NCBI RefSeq assembly: GCF_027595985.1
Contig: NC_073305.1
Span: 116,282,114 to 116,346,113 of the forward strand
Source of the DNA: Sorex araneus
Taxonomy: Eukaryota; Chordata; Mammalia; Eulipotyphla; Soricidae
Direction of reading: 5' to 3'
Length of the DNA stretch: 64,000 nucleotides
Shown: piece after piece, positions 1 to 10,724 of the stretch
Layout: the number at the start of each line of letters is the position of its first letter
Numbering within the stretch: the first letter of the stretch is position 1
The notes under the pieces: model-generated
The model's database searches: none
The model's input: only the letters and a program-made list of their open reading frames with translations
What the model was told of the DNA's origin: nothing
Program-made: the position numbers and the translations under genes

Positions 1-141
1 TGCACGCGGCCGACCCGGGTTCAATTCCCAGCATCCCATATGGTCCCCGAGTATGGCCAGGGGTAATTCCTGAGTGCAGAGCCAGGAGTGACCCCTGAGC
101 ATCGCTGGGTGTGACCCAAAAAGCATAAGTAAATAAATAAA
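1..141 (+). mobile_element. SOR-type SINE, cut by window edge
   Basis: Begins within the tRNA-like head and runs through the body to GTGACCCAAAAAGC. A separate (AATA)n tract follows at 160-193. Confidence 0.9.
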
Positions 142-159
142 GTTTGGGTGATTTGAGTT

Positions 160-193
160 TATAAATAAATAAATAAATAAATAAAATAAAATA
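160..193 (+). repeat. (AATA)n tract
   Basis: Seven or more AAAT-type units. Confidence 0.85.
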
Positions 194-328
194 GTATTGA
201 AAATAAAATATGCCAAAAATTCAACTATCAATAATTTTGTAAATTACAGTTCTTAATAATTAAGTTACTAAAAATAACAAATCCTTGTTCATTCTAAGTC
301 AAAGTTCTTGGAAAGAAGGTGTGAGTCA

Positions 329-500
329 GGGGCTGGAGCAATAGCACAGCGGATAGGGCATTTGCCTTGCATGCGGCCGACCCGGGTTCGATTCCCAGCA
401 TCCCATATGGTCCCCTGAGCACTGCCAGGGGTAATTCCTGAGTGCAGAGCGAGGAATAATCCCTGTGCATTGCTAGGTGTGACCCAAAAAGAAAAAAAAA
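329..500 (+). mobile_element. SOR-type SINE with target duplication
   Basis: Full-length. Flanks AAGAAGGTGTGAGTCA (left) and AAGAAGGCGTGGGTCA (right) form a 16-bp duplication with two differences. Confidence 0.92.
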
Positions 501-504
501 AGAA

Positions 505-1160
505 GGCGTGGGTCACATCTGACCAGGCCCAGGGGCTGCTGTGGTTGGGGTGGGGTAGGGTGGGTGTACCTCCCCCCTGCAAAGGCAAGTGTCTTAAACC
601 CTGTACTCAGCTACAGCCCCAAATTCCTTTCTTGCTTTTTCATTTTGGGGATATACTGACAGTGCTCAGGAATTGCCCAGGCCAGCTTAGGGCCCAGAAG
701 TGCTGGGGATCAAACTCAGGTGGCTGCATGCAAAGCAACCACCTTAACCCCTGCATTCTCTCTCCAGCCCAAATTCCTATGTTACCTGTCTCATATCTCA
801 CACCTCGACTTTCACTTTTATTTTACTTTTCCTTTTTGGGTCACACCTGACGACGCAGGGGGGGACCAGATGGGATGCCCAAGATAAAACCCAAGTCAGC
901 CGCTTTCAAGGAAACATTCTACCTGCGTAGTCACTCTGACCCCTTCAATTTGTTTGCTTGTTTTAGCTTTATGGGTCACACCCAGCGATGCTCAGGGATT
1001 ATTCCTCGCTCTGCACTCAGGAATTACTCTCGACCAGTGCTCAGGGGACCACACAGGATGCCAGGGACCAAACCCGAGTCAGTTACGTGCAAGGCAAACG
1101 AGCTACCTGCTGTACTATAGGTGTACAATAGTACAGGAGGTAGCTATAGCTCTGACCCTT
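505..1160 (-). mobile_element. Cluster of degenerate minus SINEs
   Basis: Four diverged copies in a row (about 505-620, 636-770, 827-942, 963-1160), each recognised by GGGTCACAC-like starts or CTCCAGCCC-like ends. Confidence 0.7.
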
Positions 1161-1187
1161 CACTTTGATTTTAAATCCAACTAAAAG

Positions 1188-1365
1188 AGCGGGTGGAGAG
1201 AGAGCACCGTGTGTAAGGCATTTAGCTTGCATGTGGCTGACCTGGAATCAATCCCTGGCATCCCATATGGTCCCCCAAGCTTGCCAGGAGTTATTCCTGA
1301 GTGCAGAGCCAAAAGTAACCCCTGAGCAGTACTGGGTGTGACCCCAAAAATAAAATTAAACGAAA
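1188..1365 (+). mobile_element. SOR-type SINE
   Basis: Diverged head but intact body and an A-rich tail. It abuts the next copy. Confidence 0.85.
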
Positions 1366-1538
1366 GGGGCTGGAGCAATAGCACAGCGGATAGGGCGTTT
1401 GCATTGCATGCGGCCAACTCGGGTGCGATTCCCAGAATCCCATACAGTCCCCTGAGCACCACCAGGAGTAATTCCTGAGTTCAAAGCCAGGAGTGACCCC
1501 TGCGCATTGCTGGGTGTGACCCAAAAAGAAAAAAAAAA
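1366..1538 (+). mobile_element. SOR-type SINE
   Basis: Near-consensus full-length copy with tail AAAAAGAAAAAAAAAA. Confidence 0.92.
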
Positions 1539-2189
1539 GTAATAGAAGATAAGCAACGTGGTTTTGTGAAGATTGAATGAGATAACATGTATAATATGCC
1601 TACTATATAAAAGCCAGCTGAACACCACACTTGGGGCAAGCGCTTGGTGGAAGACCTCACTGTCTGTCCATGCAACAATTCAGAGACAAGGCTGCTGAAC
1701 TACTGCTAGAAAAACCAGGGGAACGAGCAGGGGGACACATTGGTGAGGGTGCTGCTGTCACTGTGGGGCTGATGTTAGAGCCACAGGGAAGCCTGGGTCA
1801 GACTGGCAGGTACCACTGGCTCTAGCTCCCCCCTCCTCTGACCCCTCCCCCAGCATACCTGAGGGTCATTCACAGAGCAAAGGTCAATTATTTCAGACCC
1901 ATTGTGGCATTGGGCCCAGCCCAAGGCAAAGCTTGGGGGTGTCCATGCCCCTCCCACACGGAGCTCTGGGATGTCCAGGAAGAGGAAGCAGGCAGGGAGC
2001 GATTCTCCACCCAAACTACCTGCTCTACAGGGAGTCCCAAGAAGTGACAAAGCTCCCTCCGCCCTGCAGCTTCACACAAGTCCTGCAAGAGAACCTGGGA
2101 TCCTGACCCCCAGGTCCCAGAGACATCAGGGAGCATGTGGGAGCAAAAGCCTCTTTCCCTTTTCCAGGCAAGGGCGGTTCTTTACTCAC
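1539..2189 (-). other. MDN1 intron 2, single-copy stretch
   Basis: Follows the MDN1 exon 2 donor on the minus strand. It is free of recognisable SINEs and moderately GC-rich. Short open frames exist but none resembles a known protein or has splice sites matching MDN1 phase, so I see no gene here. Confidence 0.5.
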
Positions 2190-2416
2190 GGGAGGACATC
2201 AGGATGGCTGCCGAGGAGCTTGCTCATGGACACACACAGACGTTCGTGCAGGTCGTGGTTGACCTGGCCACCAGCTTTGATGGCTTCAGCATTCCTTTCC
2301 AGCAAATCCAAGAGGAGGGGGCGCAGCTGGCGGGCAACCAGCATAGTGCAGTCCTTGTCCAGAAGTAACTGCGCTAAGACACTGAGGATGCACTGGCGAT
2401 CCTGAGGCGTCCACAC
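2190..2416 (-). CDS. MDN1: MDN1 coding exon 2
   Basis: A 227-bp exon bounded by acceptor TCAG (2420-2417) and donor GTGAGT (2189-2184). It encodes 75 codons plus two bases (CC) of a split proline codon. The protein contains LAQLLLDKDC, LLLDLLERNAEAIKAGG and NHDLHERLCVSMSKLLG, typical of MDN1. The next exon lies beyond the left edge of the window. Confidence 0.92.
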
Positions 2417-5400
2417 CTGAGAGACAAAACAGAATCTCTGTGTGAACAGAGCACAGAAGCCTTACTGAAAATCAAAAAAGTCTACTGTCCAGATTTCATA
2501 TGGGAGTTTGTCTATCAAAACTGAGGGGCAGGACAACCAAGGATCAGAGTTGCTTCCAACATTTAAAGGCTGTCAGTGGCTATTTTCACTCCCATTTAAC
2601 TACCAGACTTAAAGACCTTCACCACTCACGTCTTGAGATTAAAAACACAGTGGCTGGAGAGATCAGATCCTAAAACTATGAAGGCTTCCATCTCTAGGAA
2701 ATAAAGCACAACCAAAGTAATCACGACACACTGAAAAACAAGATGAAACTGACCGAGTGGGGCTAGAAATGTTGGTAAGCACAATGGGGAGAGAAAAATC
2801 CAAAGATCTCCTGCTGCCGGTGTATGCAGGTCTGAATAGTCCTTGCTGCAGTACAACACGTGTCCACAAGAACAAACTACCAAAGGGGCCAGCAGGGGCT
2901 GGAGCAATAGCATAGCGGGTAAGGCGTTTGCCTTGCACGCGGCCGACCCGGGTTCGAATCCCAGCATCCCATATGGTCCCCTGAGCACCGCCAGGAGTAA
3001 TTCCTGAGTGCATGAGCCAGGAATAACCCCTGTGTATCGCCTGGTGTGACCCCAAAACCAAAAAAAAAAAAAAAAAAAGAAAAGAAACTCGCAGGATGCA
3101 CACTTGCCGCCCACAGGGGGTCTCTTCCAGGAAGACCCTCGGGGGTCCTGTGGATTAAACCCAGCTCAGCTGCATGCCAGGCAAGCTAAATTTAAAAAAA
3201 AAAAAAGGGGGTGGGGGCCAGCAAACCCTCGGATCTGGCAAATCCAGTACTGTGAATACAGCCCAAAGAACTTCATTTTTATACAGAAACCAAAGAGAGC
3301 CCAGGGGTTATGGGGCATGCCCGGCACTCGGCCCACCCCGGGTCTGACGGAACTCTGGGTCAATCCCTGCCACCTCATGGACACTCCCTTATGGCATCCT
3401 GCCACCCAGTTGACCAAGAATTGGTTACAGAGCAAACAGCTAGAAGGAAACCTAAATACCATGTATAAAAAGGTAACAACCTGGGGCTGGAAGGATAGTA
3501 CCACAAATAGGGTGTGGTACTATCCCCAGCTTCCATACAGTCCCCCGAGCTCCACTAGGAGTAATATTTGAGTACAGAGCCAGAAGTAACCCCTGAGCAT
3601 CGCCAGGTATGACTGAAAAAGACCACCAACACCCCCCCCAAAAAAAAGGGTAACAACCCAGATAACGCAGAGGTTAAGGCACTTGCCAACCAGGTTCAAA
3701 TGCCCACACCACAGATGGTCCTGATACTGGTGGGAGTCAGGGTCACTCCTGAGCACAGAGTCAGAATAGAGCGAGCACACTAGGTGTCCCAGCCACCCCC
3801 TCCCCCAACAAAAAAAAAAGACTAGAGATATAAATCAAAACTCCTCATTGGTGCTGGTGCACAAATGGAGATGCAGGAAGATTTGTGCTGGGAGAAGGTA
3901 TGAAGCTCAATGCCACACTCCGCATCCCTTACAGCCTTCCTTGCTCTGGGAGGGCTCTTCCCTATAACTGTTCCAAAACTGCATCTTTTTTACAACAAAC
4001 AGGCAATCTACTAAGTAAATCATTTTCCATGGATGTGTATGTGTGTATAGGTGAAGGCAGCCTGAAAGTCCTTAACCTATAAGATCTGAAGCTACTGTCA
4101 AGTAGTGTCAAACTGAAGTTGGAAGGAAATAAGTCAAACTGGTCCAAAACCCATGTGGTGGTGCTAGAAAAATCACACACACATAAAGTAAAAATTCTAG
4201 GATGACAGAAGTAATAAGGATGAACTAGGAACAGAATGAATGGAGGAGTCAGAGATGATAGTAAGGAGTAAGGAGCCTGGGTAAGGAGCTTGCCTTGTAT
4301 GTGGCAGCTCCAGGTCTGATCCCCTGCACCCTATATGGGCCAGGAGTAAGCCCTGAGTACTTATGAGTATGACCCCAAAAACACAAAGAAAGAAAAACAT
4401 CTTTAAAAAATAGAGGGGCCAGAGCCATAGTACAGCAGGTAGAACATTTGCCTTGCACAGTGAAATCCCTGGTACCCCATCTGGTCCCCTGAGCCCTGTG
4501 CACAACTGGGTATGGCCCCCAAACAAAAAGCAAAACACACACACACACACACATATGCACACACACAAGGAATTTGGACTGCTAGGTATAATTAGTGCCT
4601 GAGTAGAGAAAGTATAGTCTCACCAGTTCAGATAAAAAAAAAAAAAGAAGAAGAATCCTAAAGCACAATCCGTTAAAAAAAAAAAAAAAACTTGCTAAAG
4701 GAAATCCTGATTTAGGAGACCCCTCCCAAAACCGAGGAGATTCCTTGCCTTACTTTCCCCTCCATTGCCTTTCCCTAAATTAAGTCTTTACTGAATTGGG
4801 TGAGGAGGGCAGTGAGGATTCCTCCTATAAACCCCCAACACCAGTGAGAATATTTCAAAGTCTTTGATTTTCCAGCATAAAAAAACACTGTTTCTAAAGA
4901 TAGGAGAAACAGAACCGCAGCTCAACCAACTCTTCTGTGAAAAAAGACATCACTGAGGCTAGAGAGAATTGGAGGCAAAGAGATGCACAAGAGTCCCCAT
5001 CTCATTAATTAGCAGCACTCATTACAAACACTGATCACTCTACCGGAGTGTTCCTCAAATTTATGCTTATCAAATTCCGAAAAAGCATGTGTGATAAATG
5101 CTACAAACCACTCCATCCTCCATTCCCAATATTTAAATACCCTTTTTACATCAAATTATAGTAATGGGGTGTGTTACAAGCTCCCTTTAACTGGCCCAGG
5201 ATTCTTAGATTCAGAATCTCCTATGAAGTCAAGAAAAACACCTCCAGCAGTATATTTCAGGAATCTAGCACCAGTCCAGCTCACACAAATCAATTCCCTT
5301 TCCGAGTTTCACCCACCAAAAGGCAGATTTCTTCTTACGCCTTCCACCTGGGTTCCTGATTCCATTTGTGGCATTCATAAGCCAGAATACCCTGAGTGCC

Positions 5401-7031
5401 CATTTCCCTCCTCCCACTCTCACCTGTTGCTTCTTAAATTCAATTTGCTGTTATCAAACAGAATGTTAGTTCCCTGTCCCTCCGGACCCCAAGTACTCAC
5501 TCTGCTTCCACAGATACGTAATTTAAGTGTGTTGGTAACTGGAAAACGTAAAACATACTCTACTCTCAGGGCCAGAACGAGAGTACAGCGAGGTTGTACT
5601 CTTGTACATTTGCCGTGCAAATGCCCTAACAGGTTTCATCTCCAGCACTCCATATGGTCCTCGAGCACCACCAGGAGAGATCCCTGAGTGCAAAGCCAGA
5701 AATAACCCTGGGCATCACCAAGGTGTGGCCCAAAATCAGAACACATAAAATCACTTCCTATTTTCATGAAGTTCATGAATAGTGGGGGCAAGGAATAAAA
5801 ATGTGTAACGTTGCAATAGGTTCTTGAACTCATGGGACCTAAATAATAATACAGTGGGTAGGATCTTGCCTTGCATGTGACAAACTGGGTTCCATCCCCA
5901 GCACACAGACTCACCCAGGCCCACCAAGAGTGATCCCAGAGGACTGAGACAGGCGTTAAGCCCTAACGCCTGTTCCAAGTGTAGCACAAAAACAAAAGCA
6001 GAAATTAAAAAATAAGAAAAATACAACGACGGGTGAATCAATACATCTCTTAGCAGCGAAAGACCCCACTTCCCAGCAAATTCAAACTGTCCTGGTAATT
6101 CACATGATTTTATGGTAGAGCCAGTGGCAGCCTGTGATGCATCAGTGTTTTGGGGTACTGATGAGAAGCCTCCAAATCTGGAGGCTAAATTCCTCGAGGA
6201 CATACACCAAGAAAGGCCTTTTTTCTTTTCAGGTTCCCCACACAACACGACTTGTCAAGGGGATGAAGCCAAGGGTCGGGCCTGAAAAGAAAAAAACTGA
6301 AACACCACCGCTAACGGGGTGGCAAGACCTGTCTCCCTTCACTGCTAACACACAGGATACACAAGTCACAGGAGGCAGGCAAGCAACTTGCATGACTGTC
6401 ACTATCACAGTCATCCCATTGCTCATCGATTTGCTCCAACGGGCACCAGTAACGTCTCCATCGTGAGACTAATTATTACTGTTTTTGGCATATCGAATAC
6501 GCCAAGGGTAGCTTGCCAGGCTCTGCCGTGCGGGCGGGATACTCTCAGTAGCTTGCTGGGCTCTCCAGGAGGGATGGAGGAATTGAACCCGGGTCGGCCG
6601 CGTGCAAGGCGAACGCCCTACCCGCTGCGCTATCGCTCCAGGCCAACTTGCATGACATTTTGGGAAAAATTAAAAATATTTATTTTTTTTATGGCCGAGT
6701 AGAGCTGGTAGATGTTAGGTGGGTGGGGAAGGGAGAGGAACTGTCCCCCACGAAGGAGGGAGAAAGAAAAAAAAAAAGAGAGAGAGGCTGCTATACTTAT
6801 CATCTCTGCAAACAAGCGCGGACGCCCCCGCCACCTGGGCAGCCTCAAGGGCCCGGCCAGAGCGACAGAAACACGGCAGCTCCCCAGCCAGGGGTCCACC
6901 GGGCTCTCTGCGGCCCTCCCGCCTCTCACCTGCTTGGCCAAAAACCTGCCCAGCTCGCTGCGGCTCTTCTCGTTCTTGGCGGCGATGAGCCGCAGCGGCG
7001 CAGCCGCCACCTCCAGGAAAAGGTGCTCCAT
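2190..7031 (-). CDS. MDN1: MDN1 (midasin/Rea1), N-terminal coding exons 1 and 2, partial gene
   Basis: Midasin is the giant nuclear dynein-like AAA+ ATPase that releases assembly factors from pre-60S ribosomal particles in nucleolus and nucleoplasm. Only the first two coding exons lie here. Joined, 6930-7031 plus 2190-2416 give 109 full codons that match my memory of the vertebrate MDN1 N terminus: MEHLFLEVAAAPLRLIAAKN at residues 1-20, then residues 35-109 with WTPQDRQC and LLLDLLERNAEAIKAGG. This helical N-terminal region precedes the six AAA modules, which must be encoded left of position 1. The start codon has a good context (GGCCATGG). The frame stays open upstream, so the start rests on family agreement rather than an upstream stop. 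Intron 1 (2417-6929) ends in standard GT and AG. The gene runs away from CASP8AP2. Identification is strong; the protein itself is mostly outside the window. Confidence 0.93.
2894..3081 (+). mobile_element. SOR-type SINE
   Basis: Full-length, near consensus, with a pure A-run of about 20, hence young. Uses the ATGCATGAGCC variant seen in several copies (body GAGTGCATGAGCC). Lies in MDN1 intron 1. Confidence 0.93.
3483..3826 (+). mobile_element. Two old plus SINEs
   Basis: 3483-3640 (head partly rearranged) and 3650-3826 (diverged), both ending in A- or C/A-rich tails. Confidence 0.75.
4260..4535 (+). mobile_element. Two plus SINEs
   Basis: 4260-4400 and 4414-4535. The second lacks part of the body and its tail has become a (CA)n repeat. 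Confidence 0.78.
4537..4567 (+). repeat. (CA)n microsatellite
   Basis: ACACAC run following a SINE tail. Confidence 0.9.
5568..6000 (+). mobile_element. Two plus SINEs
   Basis: 5568-5740 and 5835-6000, both diverged, recognised from CCATATGGTCC and GAGTGCAAAGCCAG, and from TTGCCTTGCATG. Confidence 0.75.
6397..6643 (-). mobile_element. Long-body SINE without A-tail, 13-bp duplication
   Basis: Same tRNA-like head as the common SINE but a different body (GAGACGTTACTGGTGCC, AAATCGATGAGCAATGGGATG) and a GTGATAGTGACAGT tail instead of poly-A. It is flanked by perfect CAACTTGCATGAC (6384-6396 and 6644-6656). Lies in MDN1 intron 1. Confidence 0.9.
6930..7031 (-). CDS. MDN1: MDN1 coding exon 1
   Basis: Encodes exactly 34 residues (ATG at 7031, last codon CAG at 6932-6930) and is followed on the minus strand by the donor GTGAGA. 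It lies inside a CpG island. It ends in phase 0, matching the start of exon 2, whose first codon is GTG. Confidence 0.92.
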
Positions 7032-7258
7032 GGCCACGGGCCCCTCCGCCCCGGAGGCCACAGCCCCGCGCAGCTCCGCACTCAGAAGCGCCCACCCGGC
7101 CGCCGAGCTCCCCGTGCCGGAGCTGCCACGGACTACGCCCCCCACCTCCCAGGAAAGCGGCCGCCGCCGCCCGGTGAACGCGGCGAAAGCAGCCGCACAC
7201 GTGCGGGGGGAGGGCGCGAGCACGCGGCGCCCTGCGTCATCAGCCCGCGACGGCGCGG

Positions 7259-7291
7259 CGGGGAGCGGGGCGGGGCGGGGCGGGGCGGGGC
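7259..7291 (+). repeat. GGGGC pentamer repeat / potential G-quadruplex
   Basis: Five or so consecutive GGGGC units in the MDN1 CpG island. The four-G runs one base apart satisfy the simple G-quadruplex pattern on the plus strand, and the same bases read as overlapping Sp1-type GC boxes. Confidence 0.7.
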
Positions 7292-7661
7292 TACTGGAGG
7301 CCCCGCCCTCTGGGCCGCCCCGGAAACGCCGGGCGTTCCTTAAGGCGGGTCCCTTCTGCAGAGCGCGGGAATTCCAAGGAAGAGATGGCTTGGGGTTGGG
7401 GCGGGGTCCGGCTCGGACGGAAGATCCCGGCACGGCTCGGCGCTGCGAGACAGTGGGACGACCCTGGATGGGGATAGCGCTGGAGCGCTGATGGCCACCG
7501 AGTCGCGGGCCTCTTCCTCAGCGTGCAAAGAGCTGAAAAGAGCAAATTCTCTCTGAGCTACCAATTCCTCCTCCGGACCTATGGAAAGACCTGTGGAAAC
7601 TTGGATTCAAGTGTGACATGCATAACCCTTGCAGTATTCTTGATATATATGTATATATACA

Positions 7662-8116
7662 TGCACTGTAGCACTGTCATCCCGTTGTTCATCGATTTGC
7701 TCGAGTGGGCATGAGTAACGTCTCCATTGTGAGACTTGTTACTGTTTTTGGCATATCGAATATGTAGCTTGCCAGGCTCTGCCCTGCCAGCGGGATACTC
7801 TCTGTAGCTTGCCTGGCTCTCCGAGAGGGGCGGAGGAATCGAACCCTGGTTGGCACTCAGGAATCACTCCTGGCGGTGCTTGGGGGACCATATGCGATGC
7901 TGGGATGGGAACCGAACCGGGTATGCCATGTGCAAGGCAAATGCCTTTATTTTTGCTTTTGGGGTCATACTCAGAGATCCTCAGGGGTTACTCCTGGCTC
8001 TGCACTCAGTGATCACTCCTGAAGGTACTCGGGGACCATATGGGGTGCCGGAGATCGGTTCCAGGTCGGCTGTGTGCAAGGTGAATGCTTTGCCCGCTGT
8101 CCTACCGCTTCAGTCC
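7662..8116 (-). mobile_element. Long-body SINE fused to common SINE pieces
   Basis: 7662-7855 is the long-body type up to GGAATCGAACC. It then runs into two minus common-SINE bodies (7855-7945 and about 7950-8116). Confidence 0.8.
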
Positions 8117-9041
8117 CAGTCACGAACTATTTAAACAATGATAATATGGACTAGGAAAGGTGTTGTCGAGTGGAGGGGCCTGGGAAAGTCCATTTCTCTC
8201 TGCTTCCCCAGGCTGCCTTTGGGGGTCATACCCCTCCCCTGTCCCGGCCCTCATCTACAAGGTAACCGTGCCTAGTCTGCACCCATTCCGCTTCTCCCCC
8301 TCCACACGTCAGGTCTGCAGCACCCCTTGTTAGGAAGGGCCTTCTTGGAGCTGTAGGGCTCCTGTCCCTGCCGCAGTGCCCTGCCCCCAGTAAGGTCTGG
8401 GTGAGGGAGAAGGATCCTGCCCTGAGACAGCAGGATGTCACCCTAGAGGCTTCCTGGTGGGGTGGGTGCGGTCCCCAGATCTTTGCAGGGACCGGGTGGG
8501 GTCCCATCCCTGTAGTCTAGTCTTTCCCGGTGACCAAGCTACCCCAGGGAGGAGCAGGAGAGAGTACAGGATGTATTGATATGATAAGAGTCAAAATTGC
8601 AGCTTGTAATCTTCATGTACTCTTTTAATATTGTTACTTTTTGCTTAGGGAATGTTTTACCCTGATGCATTGTTGACCTAAATCCATCACTCTGGGAGTG
8701 TAGTGGGAAAGTTAGAAGCATAAACAGGTTTCTAAGCATGTAACTAAGAGGAAGGACCTCAGAGTGGCCCATTCTGGGAACCAGGCAAGATGAGTGTGGC
8801 ATAACTCATAAGTTATGATTCAGAATAGAGGAGAAAGGCCCAAACCAACCTGTTCTCTAGGCAAGAAGGAGCATGAAGCCACCAAAAACAATTAGTAAAT
8901 TAATAAATGTCTATGTGGAACCTAGGATGGAATGTACTAAACACAAAATTCCTAGCTACAACCACGCCCCCCCCCCCCAATGTACTCCTCCTGCAAGGTG
9001 AATTGTGGAGAAGTACCCAGTGAAGAAACTGCATTCTTACA

Positions 9042-9370
9042 GGTGCTGGATAGATAGTACAGAGGATAAAGTGCTTGCCTTGCAAATACCTGGTTTAATC
9101 CCTAGAATCTCATATGATGCCCCAAGCCCTGCCAGGAGTAATTCCTGAGTGTAAAGCTAGGAATGACCCTAAAAATACCCACAACTCTATCCTTGGGGCC
9201 TGAGCGATAGTACAGCAGGTAGGGCATTTGCCTTACACATGACTGACTGGGGTTCAATTCTTGTTATCCCATATGGTCCTCTGCACCCGCCAAAATGAAT
9301 TCCTGAGTGCAGAGCAAGGAATAACCTCTGAGCACTTCACGGTGTGCCCCAAAAACAAGAAGGAGAAAAA
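9042..9370 (+). mobile_element. Two plus SINEs
   Basis: 9042-9178 and 9198-9370. The second is well preserved (ATCCCATATGGTCCTCTG). Confidence 0.82.
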
Positions 9371-9593
9371 GACACTCCTTTCTTTAGCTCTCCTCCTTCT
9401 TGTTCCACAAATGTTGTGATATGTTGCTATAGATGATTTTATAAATGGCTCTCTATCCTCTTGCTCTGGACCACAATTTCAGATGATTGTCTCATTGCTA
9501 TCTATCTACATGTTAATTAATTAAATTTCCTTGCTTTCTCACCTAAAGATGGTTTCACGTGATTGATTAAGCAAGCTCCTTCACAATCTTACG

Positions 9594-10690
9594 AGAGGAT
9601 GAGATTCTCTTTTTTTCTTTTTTTTTAAATTTTTTAAAATTTTATTGAATCACCATGAGATAGTTACAAGCTTTCATGTTTGTGTTACAATCTCACAATG
9701 ATCAAACACCCATCCCTCCACCAGTGCACATTCCCCACCACCAGTATCCCGGGTATACCCTCCCTTTCCCACGCTCCCCCTGCCTCTATGGCAGACAGTA
9801 TTCCCCATACTCTATCTCTCTCTACTTTTGGGCATTATAGCTTGCAACACAGACACTGAGAGGTCATCATGTTTGGTCCATTATCTACTTTCGGCATGCA
9901 TCTCCCATCCCAACTTGTTCCTCCAGCCATCATTTTCTTAGTAATCCCTTCTCTATTCCATCTGCCTTCTCCCCTCCGCTCATGAAGCAGTCTTCCAGCT
10001 ATGGGGCAATCCCCCAGCCCTTGTATCTACTGTCCTTGGGTGTCAGCCTCATGTGATGTTATTTTATACTCCACAAATGAGTGCAGTCCCTCTATGCCTG
10101 CATTTCATTTAGTATGATACTCTCCATGTTTATCCATTTATAAGCAAATTTCATGACTTCATCTCTCCTAACAGCTGCATAGTATTCCATTGTGTAGATA
10201 TACAAAGTTTCTTTAACCAGTCATCTGTTTTAGGGCACTCAGGCTGTTTCCAGATTTTGGCTATTGTGAACAGTGCTTCAATGAATATATAGGTACAAAT
10301 GTCATTTCTATGGTGCTTTTTTGCATCCTCGGGATATATTCCCAGAAGTGGTATTGCGGGGTCATATGGAAGCTCAATTTCTAGTTTTTGAGGGACTGTC
10401 CATATTGTTTTCCAGAAAGGCTGGACCAGTCGGCATTCCCACCAACAGTGAAGGAGCATCCCTTTTTCCCCACAACCACACCAGCACTGGCTACTTTTGC
10501 TCTTTTGAATGTGTGCCAGTCTCTGTGGTGTGAGATGACATCTCATTGTTGTTTTGATTTGCATCTCCCTGATGACTAGCAATGTGGAGCATTTTTTCAT
10601 GTGCCTTTTGGCCATTTCTATTTCTTTTTTGAGGAAACTTCTGTTCATTTCTTCTCCCCATTTTTTGACGGGGTTGGAGGTTTTTTCTTT

Positions 10691-10724
<34 letters not shown>

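Larger units (their letters stand above)
2417..6929 (-). other. MDN1 intron 1 contents
   Basis: Besides the SINE copies listed separately (2894-3081, 3483-3640, 3650-3826, 4260-4400, 4414-4535, 5568-5740, 5835-6000, 6397-6643), the intron has non-SINE stretches at 2417-2893, 3827-4260, 4600-5560 and 6001-6383. I see no further exon-like frame, RNA gene or strong conserved motif in them. Confidence 0.6.
6800..7490 (-). promoter_or_regulatory. MDN1: MDN1 promoter CpG island
   Basis: A GC- and CpG-rich block around MDN1 exon 1, unlike the AT-rich surroundings. It contains a canonical E-box CACGTG (7198-7203), a CRE/ATF-like TGCGTCAT (about 7227-7234) and a run of GGGGC units (7259-7291) that form GC boxes and a potential G-quadruplex. 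No TATA box is seen, as usual for a housekeeping CpG-island promoter. The start site is inferred to lie between about 7060 and 7300. Confidence 0.75.

Noticed and set aside
1902-2405. 167-codon plus frame over MDN1 exon 2
   Set aside because: Antisense shadow of MDN1 exon 2. The minus frame matches midasin and has matching splice sites.
5091-5687. 198-codon plus frame in MDN1 intron 1
   Set aside because: Runs into a SINE at its end, shows no conserved motif and has no gene-like context. Chance.
5751-6248. 165-codon minus frame
   Set aside because: Mostly antisense of a plus SINE, with no protein-like motif outside it.
6712-7491. Long plus-strand open frames (up to 259 codons) across the MDN1 CpG island
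   Set aside because: GC-rich DNA has few stops. The frames overlap MDN1 exon 1 antisense, have proline/arginine/alanine composition and no recognisable domain.
8130-8540. GC-rich single-copy block as a possible gene
   Set aside because: No frame with family resemblance and no consistent splice sites; moderate CpG content only.
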